Below, piece after piece: positions 23,959 to 35,869 of a DNA stretch of 64,000 nt. Where the stretch lies: positions 124,001 through 188,000 of the forward strand of contig MU401488.1 in NCBI GenBank assembly GCA_022579005.1. Direction: 5' to 3'. The notes under the pieces are model-generated. The model searched no databases, was not told the DNA's origin, and saw nothing but the letters and a program-made list of their open reading frames with translations. Position 1 is the first letter of the stretch. Each line of letters starts with the position of its first letter. The stretch comes from Poronia punctata. Lineage: Eukaryota; Ascomycota; Sordariomycetes; Xylariales; Xylariaceae. A program made the translations under genes and the position numbers.

Positions 23959-24827
23959 ATGACGGATGCGTTCGAGGTAGGTTACTTAGTTCAATACCTC
24001 GATTATTTTCGTATATTTCTTTTCCCCGCCCCAGAAGATAGACAGGTAACTAACAAAAATCGTATAATTCATAAACAGGGCGCTTCCAAAAAGGAGCAGC
24101 TCATCGAAGCTTGTAGACGGAACAATGTCGACTTATTGACGGAGATAATCGAAAGTTGCGCCAGCGACAAGGAGATATCCGATCTATTGAACAATACCAC
24201 GACCGTCATGGGGAATCATCTCTATCACGAAGCTGCCATATATGGGAACTGTATGTTTTTTTTTTTTTTTTTCCCTCTCTTCCCCCAAAGTTTCCCCGGA
24301 TAGCTCGGCAAACATCTAACTTAAAACCCGTTTTTGTAAAAAAACAAACAGACGAAATAATCGACATGCTCCTCGACCAACCCGACTTCGAATGCGACCC
24401 CGTCAACCGCGTCGAGGGCGACACCCCCCTACACAGCGCCATCCGGTGGATCAACAGCGAGCCGCCCGCCCAGCGGGCCTTCGGCAACGCCCTCGTGGAG
24501 ATGATGCTCGAGGCCGGATCCGATACGCGCGTCCGGAACAAGGCCCGTCTCACTCCTTACCAGCTCGTCGATCCCCGTAACGTCGGTCTGCGCGATCTCA
24601 TACAGAAACACGATTATGCTTCGCATAATGCCGGCTTGTTCGCCCCTGCTGCAACCACCAATACAGATAATAAGAAAAAGGTCGCGAAGGCGGGTAATGA
24701 AGAAGATGAGGAGGATGATGATGATACAGATGATGACGATGCAGAATTCTCGGGTAGTGATGATGAGGAACGAGCTGAATGGGAGAGGAGGAGGAAGTCA
24801 AATGCCAAGGCGAAAAAGGGTCGGTGA
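23959..24827 (+). CDS. Ankyrin-repeat protein, Yar1-like (likely ribosomal protein uS3 chaperone)
   Basis: Exons 23959-23976 (MTDAFE), 24079-24250 and 24352-24827 give 221 residues. Two ankyrin-type units are visible: KEQLIEACRRNNVDLLTEII and GDTPLHSAIRWIN, with LTPYQLVDP as a third, degenerate one. The C-terminus is very acidic (EEDEEDDDDTDDDDAEF) then basic. Small size, two to three ankyrin units and an acidic tail match yeast Yar1, which escorts newly made Rps3; orthology is inferred. Intron 1 (102 bases) is a multiple of three without a stop, so its retention would add 34 residues. Intron 2 has a long T run. Confidence 0.75.
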
Positions 24828-25444
24828 AAAAGAACAAGTAGGGCAGGATAGAGTTTGTTTGGTGTCAAGGCATGTTATTCATCGTTGGTCTATTTTTTAT
24901 ACAGGGAGCTATGACAAGAGTTTTTCCCACTGTCATATGCGGATCTCGGGAGGGCGCAAGTATTTGTAAACATCTTGGCAGCGTAGAAATCGAGGAAATA
25001 CACCTGTAGATTTTCCCGTCAACTTGAATCATAGAATTCATACCTAGCCACGTAAACCAAAGTCTACTACTAAACCGACACCAGAACACTGTCAGGGTAT
25101 GACAGTATCAAGCAGGTCCATGCATGGAAACCACATTTCACAATATAAGTAAAATCAGGGACAGGCGTCGGTGCAGGATTATAAAATTAGGTTAGGTTAT
25201 GGGAAGTGCCCCCTCATCTCACCACTTCCTGATGCTGGGTATAACAAGACATACTCAGGAAACGATATAAAGGCCTAACATGTAACAAATTGACCATGTA
25301 CCATAACCGGATGAGACATTCTCTACCACCATTCCATCTCACTTCCGTGTTGAAGTGCTCTTGTAGTCACCTCGGGGGTTTCCCCTATCCGCTCTGAGGA
25401 GACAGAATTCAAGGAGTCCCCGGGGCGCCCTCCGTCTCATCTTC
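24828..25444. other. Convergent 3' intergenic region
   Basis: 617 bases between convergent genes; no coding signal seen. Confidence 0.4.
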
Positions 25445-26784
25445 TCAGAACTTCTGGCAGATATAAACCAAAAGTGCGAGGTTGAGTCCTGCGATCCACC
25501 AAAAACTAACAACAAGTCTCCAAGATGAACTCTGCTTCGGCTGTGACTGCGGCTGCGACTGCGACTGCGGCTGCGGCTTGGGCGTCACAATCTCAGAATT
25601 GGGCCACGGCTGAGGCGTGAAAGTCCCTCCGCTACCGATTATTGACATTTCGTTTGGATACGTTGCTAGTATATTTGTGCTTCGGCCTTCGGGACAGAAG
25701 ACGATTTCCTACCCACCTCCGCTGGGGACTGCAAAGGTAGACGTCTTGTCGTCGTAGGCGTAGCTATACGCATCCGGACACACAATCTTGGCGTACGTAG
25801 AGTACACACTCGGCTTACAGGTATCCGAGCTACCATACTCACCGGTACAGCAGTCCTGGGGGCTCCCGTTCGCAGTGCAGGCGCTCTTACACGGATCGAA
25901 TATGGCCCGCTTGATTTCGTCGTCCGGGTAAGGGTAAACACCGTCGGCGGGCTTTGTAGGCAGGAATACCTGTAAGTCCCAGGGACACCAATCGGTGAGC
26001 TCATGGTTGGTTAAAAAGGGCTCGTACGGCATAGGATATGTGACGTTGGTATAGGTGAGCCCAAGTCGACTCGGCTTGCTCAGAAAACCGGCAGTGCCAA
26101 TACACGACGGGTTGGCCAGATTCGGAGGAACAAATGTAGTGTTATCTGCCGGATGGTAGACGATACCCAGGGGTAGATTGTACCCATCCACCAAGGAAAT
26201 GTCATAGAATGTCAATTCCCCTGCGGCACCGCCCCCCAAGTTGAACTCAGCCAATGTCGCTGGAGCAGCTCCCTATTTCTCGCACGTCAGTACCTACCAG
26301 GGGGGTGACACCACGAGGGAGGTGGGACACCTACTCCATATACACAGTCCATTTTACCCATACAGTCCCCAGTCTGGCAAGTTGCCGCGTCGCCCCCAAC
26401 GGTGCAGTTTGTCCGGCCCCATACTCTTCCGGCCCAAGTCGGACCCACAGTTAGGCTCCTCGACTTTTTGGGTCTCAGTTCGAATCCATGCCTGTCTGGG
26501 CCCTCTCCGGCTTGAGAAGCAATTCCAGGCCACAGGATCTCGGGGCAGTTGTTCGTGATAATAAGCGGGATTGGCTTATCGCGCTTCGTGAGCGGCCTTG
26601 TTATGCCTTTCACGCCTTGGCTGCGTGAAAGATAATCGAATTTGTATAACTTGTGACTAGTTGGAAACACTACGGCTGACACTTCCGCCACTCGCCATAG
26701 CAGTAGCAGAACCGTGCCCAACGATACCCTAAACCCTCTAGACATGTCGTCATTCGAGCCTTTCGGTGATGTAAGCGGGCGCAT
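25445..26784 (-). pseudogene. Thaumatin-like protein gene with in-frame TAG
   Basis: Secreted thaumatin/osmotin-fold protein. Exon 1 is 26335-26784, intron 26273-26334 (GTAGGT...TAG), exon 2 runs from 26272. Met14 (26745) begins a clear signal sequence (FRVSLGTVLLLLWRVAEVSA) and may be the true start. Family features include LIITNNCPEILWPGI, VWGRTNCT, LAEFNLGGGAAGELTFYDIS, VDGYNLPLGIVY and the Cys-rich CKSACTANGSPQDCCTGEYG. At 25709-25711 the frame reads ...FAVPSGGG-TAG-EIVFCPEGRSTNI..., a place where homologues usually have Trp. The same frame continues to a stop at 25445 through a Pro/Gln linker and a C-terminal hydrophobic segment (WWIAGLNLALLVYI). Ending at TAG would drop the last conserved Cys and the membrane tail. 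It could be a recent nonsense allele, a base error or readthrough; no intron fits here. Confidence 0.8.
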
Positions 26785-27900
26785 CCTGTTTTGCCGTTAC
26801 GTTCTGCAGACAGAGAGTCAAAGACTGCGTCGAGGAATGTCTCGGTTATGTGTAAGGATTTAACGTGGATTGGTAGGCCTTTTCCAGGAGTCGAATCTTT
26901 AGCCGACGAAGTGAAGTAGGCGGGTCGAATAACCCAGGCTCCAGGGAAAAAACCGCACGCTGAGTAGTTTTCGGACCGGTGAGGGAAGGTTGTCCAGCCC
27001 TAAGCTGTGGACGCTGGGGGAGTGTTGGCTCATAAACCAGCGAGCTCGTCAAAGACGGCGGGCTGGGAACCGAGGAAGGGTTTGATAGGTAGTTGGGGTT
27101 AATAATAGGCGTAAGTTGGTATACAAAGTTAGGGCAAGGACCTAGAGAGAGGTGGCTATACGTGAGGAGTTGTTAATACTGGTTAAACGCTGATTAGGAA
27201 TCGAAGCCATTCCGTCCCACAGTAAACTTGAGAGCGATGCTGAAGAAGTAGGTGTTTTCCTAAGTGTGATTGCTCTCTAATTCTAACATTTCGAGCAGGT
27301 GCCTTCTACGCTCTGATATTTTGCATCGCGACTGCTAGTCGCACACAAATCCTGCCTGCTGGTTTAGGAAGTTGCGAGTTGGGTTGATCTAAGGCTCACA
27401 TGGGCATCTTCTCCGACATGGCATTTTACCTATCACATATTAACATACTGGTGCGTAGGTACTAGGAGGTAGACCGAGATATCTACCCGGCTTCTACTGG
27501 GGTAATACATACGAGTAGTACCTACGTAGTACGCAGCAAGGGGTGGGGGAAAAGGAGAGAGTAGTTGAAGAATCCCATATGTACTTCGGATAAATTCCAT
27601 ATCGAAACCATTGGATAAATCTGGGCATCTTGGTTCAAGTATTTTGTATTTGCTTGGTCAGACTTATCGTCATTCATCATCTACTCATCCAGATTAGATA
27701 TTCCACCACAGATTCATCCCCGAGAGATAAAATACGACATCTTCCTAGGCGTATTCGATTGTGCAGTCGTGAATCTATCTGTGGATCAAACATGTATTTC
27801 TGCTCCGCGTCGAGGTATCGGTGAAACAATCGAACGAGAAATTATGCTGAAAAAATGATTCGGTTATGCAACCCCTTTCCATTAAACCCCTTCGCCTTTT
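26785..27900. other. Intergenic region between thaumatin-like and Hsp70-like genes
   Basis: 1.1 kb, upstream of the thaumatin-like gene and downstream of the Hsp70-like gene. No supported ORF. TAGGT/ACCTA and TACGAGTA-type motifs occur around 27460-27530. Confidence 0.4.
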
Positions 27901-30377
27901 TCACCTGAACCGGGACCGGCAACGACCCATAACCTCTCCCTGGCAGACCAGTTCCGCACTGAATTCAGAACCGTCCAGGGTAAGGTAAATATCGAAGTAA
28001 ACGCGGTAAAATGTACCTTGCGGCGTATCCATACGTTCGAAGTCTTTCTCTAGATTCTTGCGCGACAAATCCGACGTGAGGGTAACGACCTCCTTTATGC
28101 CTATCGATGTTGTTAATATGATGAGAAATACACAGGTAAAATTCTGTAGATTGACACTTACGTGGATCTTTGGTATATTCGGGGCACACGTCGTCGTCAC
28201 ATGCGTAAAGGATATCTTCGTACATAAGCGTGGCACCGGGAGCCACCTGTCGGAAGAAAGACACCTTGACGGGCTCGCCGATCCTGACTTTCTGACCCTT
28301 TTGCACGAAAATCTGTCGAGTAAACTTGCACCGATCCTTGCCGTCGAGGGAGGGCACGCGGTATGCTTCGGGATGGTAGCCCTCCTTGAACGGTTGCAGG
28401 GTGGCCATCAGATAGTGGCGACGGGCTACACGATGCGTAATGACCCTCTCCGTGATGCCAGCAGTAACAGCGCCCTTGACAATGGCGGCAACCGAGTCCA
28501 TGGGGCGCACAACCTTGGATTGGAACTGTGGGGGGACGTGCAGCTTGATCTGCTGGAAGAGGTATTCGGATCCACCAAAGCCACCGACTACTAGAATATT
28601 TTGTAATGTTCGGTTCTGTGCCTGGATCGCGATAATCTGATTCCGGACAAGTTCCAGAATTCGGTTCACCACAGGCTCGAAGCACTGCAGGATCTCCTCG
28701 TTGGTAAACGTCATATAACCTTCCTCGATACCCGCCTCGGGGAATTCGGCCTCGATACCGACATCGACCGCCCATTTCTGCCCGTTGTTTCGGAAATCGG
28801 CTTTGATTCGATTTTCGAAATCCATGATACACTTAGCGTATACGCGACCGGCCGTCTTAGATCCGTCTGGTAGCTTCATTTTTCGAATCTTAGTTCTCAG
28901 GATGTTACTAAAATTCCGGTTCAGGGCTGTCGAGCCGCAAGAATCACCGGAACCGGCTGTGCACTCGGCCACAGTGAACGGGTTTTCGTCCTCAACTTCA
29001 TATGCGATCAAATCCACAGTACCACCGCCACAATCCACAATAAGGATGGCATCGTGGACTTTGAGATTCAGAAGGCCGGTTTTAGCACAGAACAGCGATG
29101 CCGCTTCAGGTTCGCTGACCAGCGTCAGCCGGTTGTCGTTCTCGTCGCGGAGGAAGCCAGCTTGAATGGCAGCCGCTCTTGTCGCGGCTTTGCCAGCATC
29201 ATTCCAGATGGCAGGGACGGTTAAGTAATATCGAATGTTGCGCTCTTCTCTGTTGAAGACCTCACCTAGCGTCTTTTGGAGAGCCGATCGCATAGCTTGC
29301 CGCAGTTTGAAGAGATAGTCGGCGGCAACATCGATTTCTGATTTTCCTGGGGGCAGTGGCGGTAGGTTAATGGGGTCGATATATGTGTTCCCGGACAGCA
29401 TAAGCTGAAGCTTAAACCACTCGACCTTTTGCACGCCAGGTTTAGGGTATCCGGTTGGGGCCAAGGCATCAGCGATATCAGGGCCCCATCCTACGACCTT
29501 CTGGTATTGATCGTAGTATAAGACAGTGGGGATCTGGATTAAGTTAGCCCTATATTGCTCACATCTGTGATGAAAATCAGTCGTACCTTCTGCTTCGCAA
29601 AGTTCCCTGCGCCTGGCCACTCTGTAATGATGTCTTCCTTGGCCTCGTTATTAGTCGCGAACGCGAATGCGACGCCAGAAAATGTTGTTCCCTAAAACCA
29701 CAGGTTAAATGGTTAGTATGCTTCCTGCAGGCCCGATTATTCGTCGATAGGTGAAGTTGATTAAAACGTACAAAATCAATTCCGACAATCAATTGAGCCT
29801 TGCTTTTGCTGTTGCCCTCCACCTCGGCGGCTGGTCGCCCATATGATGCCATAGCGTTACTGGGCTGTTGCTGGGGGGCGGCAGCTTGCGGGTAGTTTGA
29901 GGGCGGGTAACCAGGAGGGCCGCCGGCACCGGGAGCAGGCTGCGCGCCAGGTTGCATATGCATCGCTGGCGGGTAACCGGACACAGGTGCGCCGGTGTTA
30001 ATAGGTGGGGGACCACCGACCATTTGAGTAGGCGGGGTACGCGTCGGGTTTTGAGTAAGAGGACTTGTGCGACCAACTGGCGGTTGAGGGCCAGGTTGAA
30101 AGTTGGCGGTGTAGCTGGGTGGACGAGGTCCAGCACCGGGGTGGTTCATTATCGGGAGACTCGCCTGGGATGTCGAGGCGTGGGCTGCCGTAGACGCTTG
30201 GCCAGGCGGACTCGAGAGCGGTGGTATCTGCGGTGGTGCAGCGCCTGGCGGATAGCTCTGCGTTATTTGCGGTGGAGGGGTAGAACTGGCCGGCGAGCTC
30301 TCTGAAGGGGGGATACTGGCAGTGGACTTCCTTTTACCTAATCCGAAGCCCTTGAACCGGGAATTCAAAGAATTCAT
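27901..30377 (-). CDS. Hsp70-family ATPase, HSPA12-like, with Pro/Gly-rich N-terminus
   Basis: Exons 29772-30377, 29587-29691, 28162-29533 and 27901-28100 give 760 residues. The first 185 are low complexity (Pro, Gly, Ala, Gln). The actin-like ATPase core follows: phosphate-1 loop VGIDFGTTFSGVAFAF (joined across intron 1), IPTVLYYD, phosphate-2 loop ILIVDCGGGTVDLIAYE, and adenosine motif NILVVGGFGGSEYLF. The end (VTLTSDLSRKNLEKDFERM...) is short and lacks a normal Hsp70 substrate-binding domain with an EEVD-type tail. This layout fits the HSPA12-like branch expanded in filamentous fungi, whose clients are unknown. A GGGCA pentamer array lies upstream of the start. Confidence 0.88.
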
Positions 30378-33300
30378 AAGGGAAGTAACGAACGGGTGAG
30401 AGGAGGGGGAAAGGAGGAAATGTGAAATGAGTAGGGGCTGGGTTGTGTGAAGTAGATGAAGATAATAAGACGGGATGACTGGTCGATGGAGGGAGGACGA
30501 GGCGACAGGCCAGGGCAGGGCAGGGCAGGGCAGGGCAGGGCAAGTCTGGACTATGCTTTGCTGATGCCGATGCTGAGCCTGCTGCTAGAGGGAGGAGAGG
30601 AAGAAGGGACCAGTCCAAAGACCGTTGGACACAAAGGGAACATGCGCGAGGGGGTGTGGGAGACGAAACGGGGGGCCGTGGTCAGGTTGTGGCTTGGCGA
30701 GAGGTCTTCTTTGTCCTTTGTCCCTCTTCGTGCGGCCGGACTCTACTCGTAGACTGAATATGGAGACTGTAATCCTGCAATCCCCGTATTATCTCCGCCT
30801 TATTTCGCGACCTCAAAATGTATTGCTCGTGTCTTTGAAAGTTCAAGAACAACAGCTAGCACAGTATCTACGCAGGAAAATGCGTACTCTATTGATGATT
30901 GTGAGATTTGAGGCGTCAAAGTCAGAAAAAGGTTTAAGAAACGTGCTTTGGCAGGCGTAGAGGTAGTTGGTACCTGAAGGAAGGCACTGAGTTTATTGTG
31001 TTATGTATTGGAGAAGATACCGCGGGTGTGGATACAAACCAGCCGGGGCCAACTTGGTGTATGATTGGTGTCACGAAGGAATGTTACTGGTGCTGATGGT
31101 CGGGTAGCAGTGCGTTTTGGAGTTCAGGACAACCGTAAAAAGTCCTACCAAGAGATTAATAAGATCTAACCTGGCAATATCTCCCTTCAGTAATTACGTG
31201 TGATGACTAGAGTACGAGTAGGTAACAGGTACATATACCTCGATTCCATTTTCTACCATTGACGAAGGAAGCGGGTTGTGGCAAGGTTCGATCCCAGCAG
31301 TTAGTTTAACTTTCCCATCGTACACATCCTATGCGAGGGCTAGATACATGATCAAAAACGTTATTTCCAACGCAGGAAACCCCCGACTTCAGGCGACCGA
31401 AGAAACACTTGACGGTACCTGAAAATGTACTTAACCACACGAACATTTTCTACATTTCCCGGCTTCAATCACGATTGCGCAAGCCGTCAGGGCCCCTAGA
31501 CTAGTGCAGTGTTAGATGCCTACTTTTAGTTGCTTGGTGAGAAAATAGTAAAAAGCTGATAATTATCAAGGACGCTAATCGCAGGAATGATCAATCAAAG
31601 AACGGGTAGTGGGGCAACTCCGTTCCTCCTCCCACCACTTCTGCTGCTCTCGAAACCCACTGGATGCACTGTGGCTGGCAAGCTGACGGCGCTAAACCTC
31701 TGATGACATGGCGGTGTTCCGAGTTCTGGGGCAGGACTATGGGGTGGGGAAAGAGCAAGGCTGAAGAAGAACCGACTACAGCGCCTAATGTGGCAGGTCT
31801 ACTGGGTAACTGAACCAAATAGGTCCTGATGGTGGGTTTCCCCTGTTCCTTCTTTCTTTCTTTGCGTGTTCCTTGGGCTCAAAGGTGAAGGAAGTCCTTC
31901 ATTTCAATGCAAGTCCTACGAGTACATGCCTACGTGCCTACATCCTGCGCATCTTGTTATAGACAAAAACCTTGCATTTGTTTGTTTTCCGAGTAGATGA
32001 GTATTCCTAAATCCTCGGTATGTGACCAGTAATCTACCCATAGCCCGGAATAGGGGTAAATAGTACAAAGAAGCCAGCTATAACAACCATGCGCAAAATG
32101 AAGCATAAGGACTGTTAGCTGAGAACTTTATGCTAGATACGATCTAGAACAACATTAGTAATTTCTATAGTACGACAACGATCAAAGATAAAGAAGTTGG
32201 CTTCATTTGGGAATGTAAGAGCGAGGGACAAGTCAAAGACATTTTCTAACTTCTAGTGACAAAGAGATACACTGGTTCAAGATGCCATCGAGCTGGTGTC
32301 TTACAGGTCAAGTGTTGCTCTAGGGTAATAGACGGTGGCAAGCACTCTAACCTTACGAGTAGTCTAATTGACGAAGTTTTCGTTGCTTTACAATATGTGA
32401 AACGCTTGTTGCGCGCTGCCAAATACCTAACGACTCCATCAAACCATGCCCATCCCGTTCCATGTTGTCTTCAGATTATGCACGTAATAAGGCAAGGTTC
32501 TTGATGTTCCAATGCAACACTGTATATATTCAGGTTGGACAGTGCAACCCAACAGACCCTCATGCCTCATCTCTGGACTTGTACAGGTAAGCTTTTGCCA
32601 ATAACCTAAATAATCTTGTCAGTGTGTGAATTCTCAGCCCTACATGGCTGGCAGTTTTTATTTTGCAGTTGATAGAAGTGACGATGGTTTGCGACCAAAT
32701 TTAACGTCCGATAGGTATTGAAGAGAGAACCCCACAAGAACCGGAAACCCACACATGAACATTTACAATGATTCGATGCCGAAGACAGATGGATGTCCTA
32801 TGTAACATGTTGCCACGCGACACCAGGATCATCACTCCCCAGGTATTCCAGATGCTTACATACAGACTGTACTCGTAGGGCAACAACTAGGTTAGGTACA
32901 CGTATCTGGAGAGGGTGCACAAGCCCGAAGTCATGCTTGTTGAGGCTCAGCCAGGTGTCAGTGCGGAGGCCTACTCCGCCCCCATTCGAAGCCAAGACTC
33001 ACCCTTTCGTCAAGGGCTACCTACTTTGCTTGATTAGGTGTTGGATGTCCGTGTATGCATGCGATACAAAATTTGTGCGTTGTACAGAGTACCTGATAAT
33101 TTGAAAAAATCCCCCACCTCAGAATTACCGTAGAGCCAAGCGGAAGCCAAGGAATGGTTTGTTCAAGAGCTTGAGGAGTCAACAGCACACCAACCGGCAG
33201 TGGCCCTACGGTTGTAGGTACGGTACTTGCATACGTACCTTAGGTATTTAATAGGAGACACACGCACATATTTTGAGAAACTGGATATACGTGAATCAAG

Positions 33301-34158
33301 GTGAGGCTGGCTCACTGATTGTAGGAAAAAAGAGCATTACTGATTTTGTATCACATACCTAACTTGTACGAGTATCTAAATGGCGTCAGGATGCTATATA
33401 AACTCGGATATACTTAATAGGAATTTTAGTCTACCATACCTACAAGTAATCCAAAAATCCACGAGCAGGCCAAAATTTAGCAATATCCCATTCTGTTCCA
33501 AACAACTAAGAGAAGGAACATTGCTGAAGCCCTTAGGCACTATCTGATTCTCCTTCCCGTGCTGACAAGATACTTAAGGCACATCAATCATACTCTCGTT
33601 ACAAAGACACCAGCCTGCGGCCCTGTGAGAGGGCAGGTGGTGAAGGGGAAGTTATCCTGGGGAAAGTGACCCCCTTTCGGTGTCCCCGTCGTGATGTCGT
33701 ATCTGATCTGCACAATGCATTAGGGGCCGGTTCGTGGTCAGCCGGCATTCTGATTGGGTCTCGCCAATAAATCCAATGCAAGCAAGTGCAGTTGAAGCAC
33801 ACATTCTCGTAGCTGCCCCCATCCATCCACCGCCCTATGGGTTGCATCCTAGCGAAATAGAAAGTACTTTTTGTGATATCCTCAGAACGTACGCTGCCCT
33901 TCTCCAAACTTTACCTAAGTGCCTGTCAGCCGCTAATCAAGGGCAGTGATAATCCTGTCTGCTCTGGTCTACATGTTCTCAGCCATCGCTTTGTTGATTC
34001 TGTAGGCAATCTCATGTTCTTCTCATCATATGCATATTAGATATATCATTACACACCCGACATCGCTGCGTATTATTTTATTCTTTTATTATCCTGCCCT
34101 AGAGCCTCCATGGGTGTTGTTTCTTAAGTGTATATATTCTATGCTCTCCATCGGCATC
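30378..34158. other. Gene-poor region left of the AT-rich block
   Basis: 3.8 kb starting with the Hsp70-like promoter. Only short ORFs without domains. Two exon-like stretches on the minus strand at 33803-33848 and 33588-33707 join in phase (donor GTGTGC, branch-like CTGAC, acceptor GCAG) and end in a plausible reading (GTPKGGHFPQDNFPFTTCPL then stop), but I found no start exon. Could be a remnant of a small secreted-protein gene. Confidence 0.35.
30511..30540 (+). repeat. CAGGG pentamer array
   Basis: Six tandem CAGGG units about 130 bases upstream of the Hsp70-like start codon (reads CCCTG toward the gene). Confidence 0.9.
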
Positions 34159-34395
34159 TTAGAGATTAGACTCATAGTCTGCATCTTCCCGCATCCCGCG
34201 GTGGAACCGGCCTTCATATCCGTGTCGATGTCTTGTATTCCGTATTGAACCGCGCCGCCCGTGATCGATTATCACGGTGTTGTCTACACCACGTCGAACT
34301 CTTCTGGCATCGGACGGTGCCACGTTGCTGCCCTCAGCCGGCGTCCTAAACTGACCATGATATTGCTTGGGCCGAGGCTTCGGCGTGCTAACCAT
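34159..34395 (-). CDS. Small hypothetical protein (doubtful)
   Basis: ATG at 34395 opens 78 codons rich in Arg, His and Gly (motifs VRRGVDNTVIIDHGRRG, RHRHGYEGRFHRG) ending DADYESNL. No signal peptide, no known domain. An upstream exon is possible because the frame is open to 34557. Reported only because composition is not simple-repeat like and it lies on the same strand as the small secreted-protein gene 456 bases upstream. Confidence 0.25.
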   Translation of the reverse strand: MVSTPKPRPKQYHGQFRTPAEGSNVAPSDARRVRRGVDNTVIIDHGRRGSIRNTRHRHGYEGRFHRGMREDADYESNL

Positions 34396-34850
34396 GCAAC
34401 CCATATATCTTGTTCTTTGAGACTCGGTGTATATTGTAATGCTGAAATTGGTGTAGTGGTTGTCTATATGAAGATGTTTACGAGCTTCGCAGCTTTTTAC
34501 CACGGAAATGTATACCGAAGCAGGAGGAGGAAAAAAGGAATGCGCAGAATTGTGCATTGTCTAAGTACACATCGAGAGAGGAGGCAAACTCGACTCCGTG
34601 AGACGCTGGCAGTGGTTTAATCACAGAAATCATGGCCCCGGTGCACCTATCGCGGTGTTTAATAGACTCATCAAGGGAAGTTCTGCCCTATCCGAGTCTG
34701 TTCGTTCACATTGTAGTCCAAGCGAACGCTGAGTCCCCGGGCTTTGGATTCGGTCCCATCCCAGCCCTCGAGGTCATGCAGCTCTCCTTTCTCCTGTACC
34801 GCTCATATCTAGCTTTGCTTGAATGCAAGCATCTAATGCCACCGGACAGG

Positions 34851-35055
34851 CTACGAGTCAGCTGGATATCGGACCTTGGTCTCGGGGTCGTAATCGGGAT
34901 AATCGATCTTGTCGCCAGCGATGACATTATCTGGCGAAGTACTGTTAGCAAATACTCGTTATAGGTACTGTGAGCTGCGAAGTCTTACTGTTGGTAGCGG
35001 GGGCTGCGAATGTCACAGTAGCTACAACTAGAACAAGGAAAGCAAGACACTTCAT
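34851..35055 (-). CDS. Small secreted protein, 48 residues, two exons
   Basis: Exon 1 (34989-35055) encodes a textbook signal peptide, MKCLAFLVLVVATVTFA, with a likely cleavage before APATN. A 58-base intron has donor GTAAGA, branch-like GCTAAC and acceptor GCCAG. Exon 2 (34851-34930) adds an acidic, Tyr/Pro-containing tail (AGDKIDYPDYDPETKVRYP) and a TAG. Codons in exon 2 are strongly pyrimidine-ended, as in real fungal genes. There is no cysteine in the predicted mature part. Using the earlier AG at 34943-34942 would shift frame and give a basic tail of about 80 residues instead, but that AG touches the branch-like site. No homologue recognised. It lies about 0.8 kb from the AT-rich block, a setting where effector-like genes are common. 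Confidence 0.55.
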
Positions 35056-35859
35056 GGTGACGCTGGAGCTTTATCCTTCAATATCTGCAACGGTTGGGTT
35101 GATGATGATCTTTTTCAGAGAAGGGCATGCGGTATCTCGCGTATGAGCATCTTGCACTTGCTCACAAGATGTGCGCATTTTCATCGCTTTTATTGGGTCA
35201 TATAATAGGTATGCAAGGGCAGTATACCTATGCGAGCATGAATACCTGTGCGATGATGTCCTCACCTTACTAGGTCTCGTACCAGATGCGTCCAACCCAG
35301 TGTCACTGTCTAGTAACGTTGGACAACCAGCCATGTCTGGTCAAACCTGTGACCCCTTACAGCCGAATATTCATGGTCACATCTTACCTATACAGGTGGT
35401 TACGAAATTTCCTGAATACACCTTCAAAAAAAAAAAAACATTCGTGAGTCTATCCGTGGCCCTATCGAGCCCACGTACGTGGAACACAGCACATGGTCAA
35501 CACCTAACAAAAGAGGGCGTCGTGAGAGTTTGCGTCGTACAGCACAACTGGTGACCTACCAAATCCTACAAGCCAAGTTTCAGGGTGAGATAATCCCACT
35601 TGATGGCGTACAGAGCAAAGCTTACCACTGGAACTCATCAAACTTGGGCGGTTTCGTGATACATTTTTGTTTGCTAGTGACCGATTTGAACTAAATCAGT
35701 TTGCCCAAAGGTTAGTCAGACCCGAGGTGTGGCCGGGATTAGATTAAAGGGGCAGTCCTATTGAGGGGGGAGCTAGGCTACCCGGCACTGATTGGCTTCA
35801 ACATGGGGGAGGTTGTGCCTAGGGTTCAGCATACCTACCTATTTAAAAATTACCTAACT
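35056..35859. other. Intergenic region leading into the AT-rich block
   Basis: Promoter side of the small secreted-protein gene, then normal-composition DNA until TACCTA-type motifs become dense near 35830. Short ORFs here look incidental. Confidence 0.4.
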
Positions 35860-35869
35860 ACCCAATAGG

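Noticed and set aside
24156..24827. Independent 223-residue ORF
   Set aside because: It reads intron 2 and a shifted frame of exon 2 of the Yar1-like gene; only its last part is coding.
31270..31310. tRNA-like B box (GGTTCGATCCC)
   Set aside because: No matching A box or acceptor stem could be folded around it.
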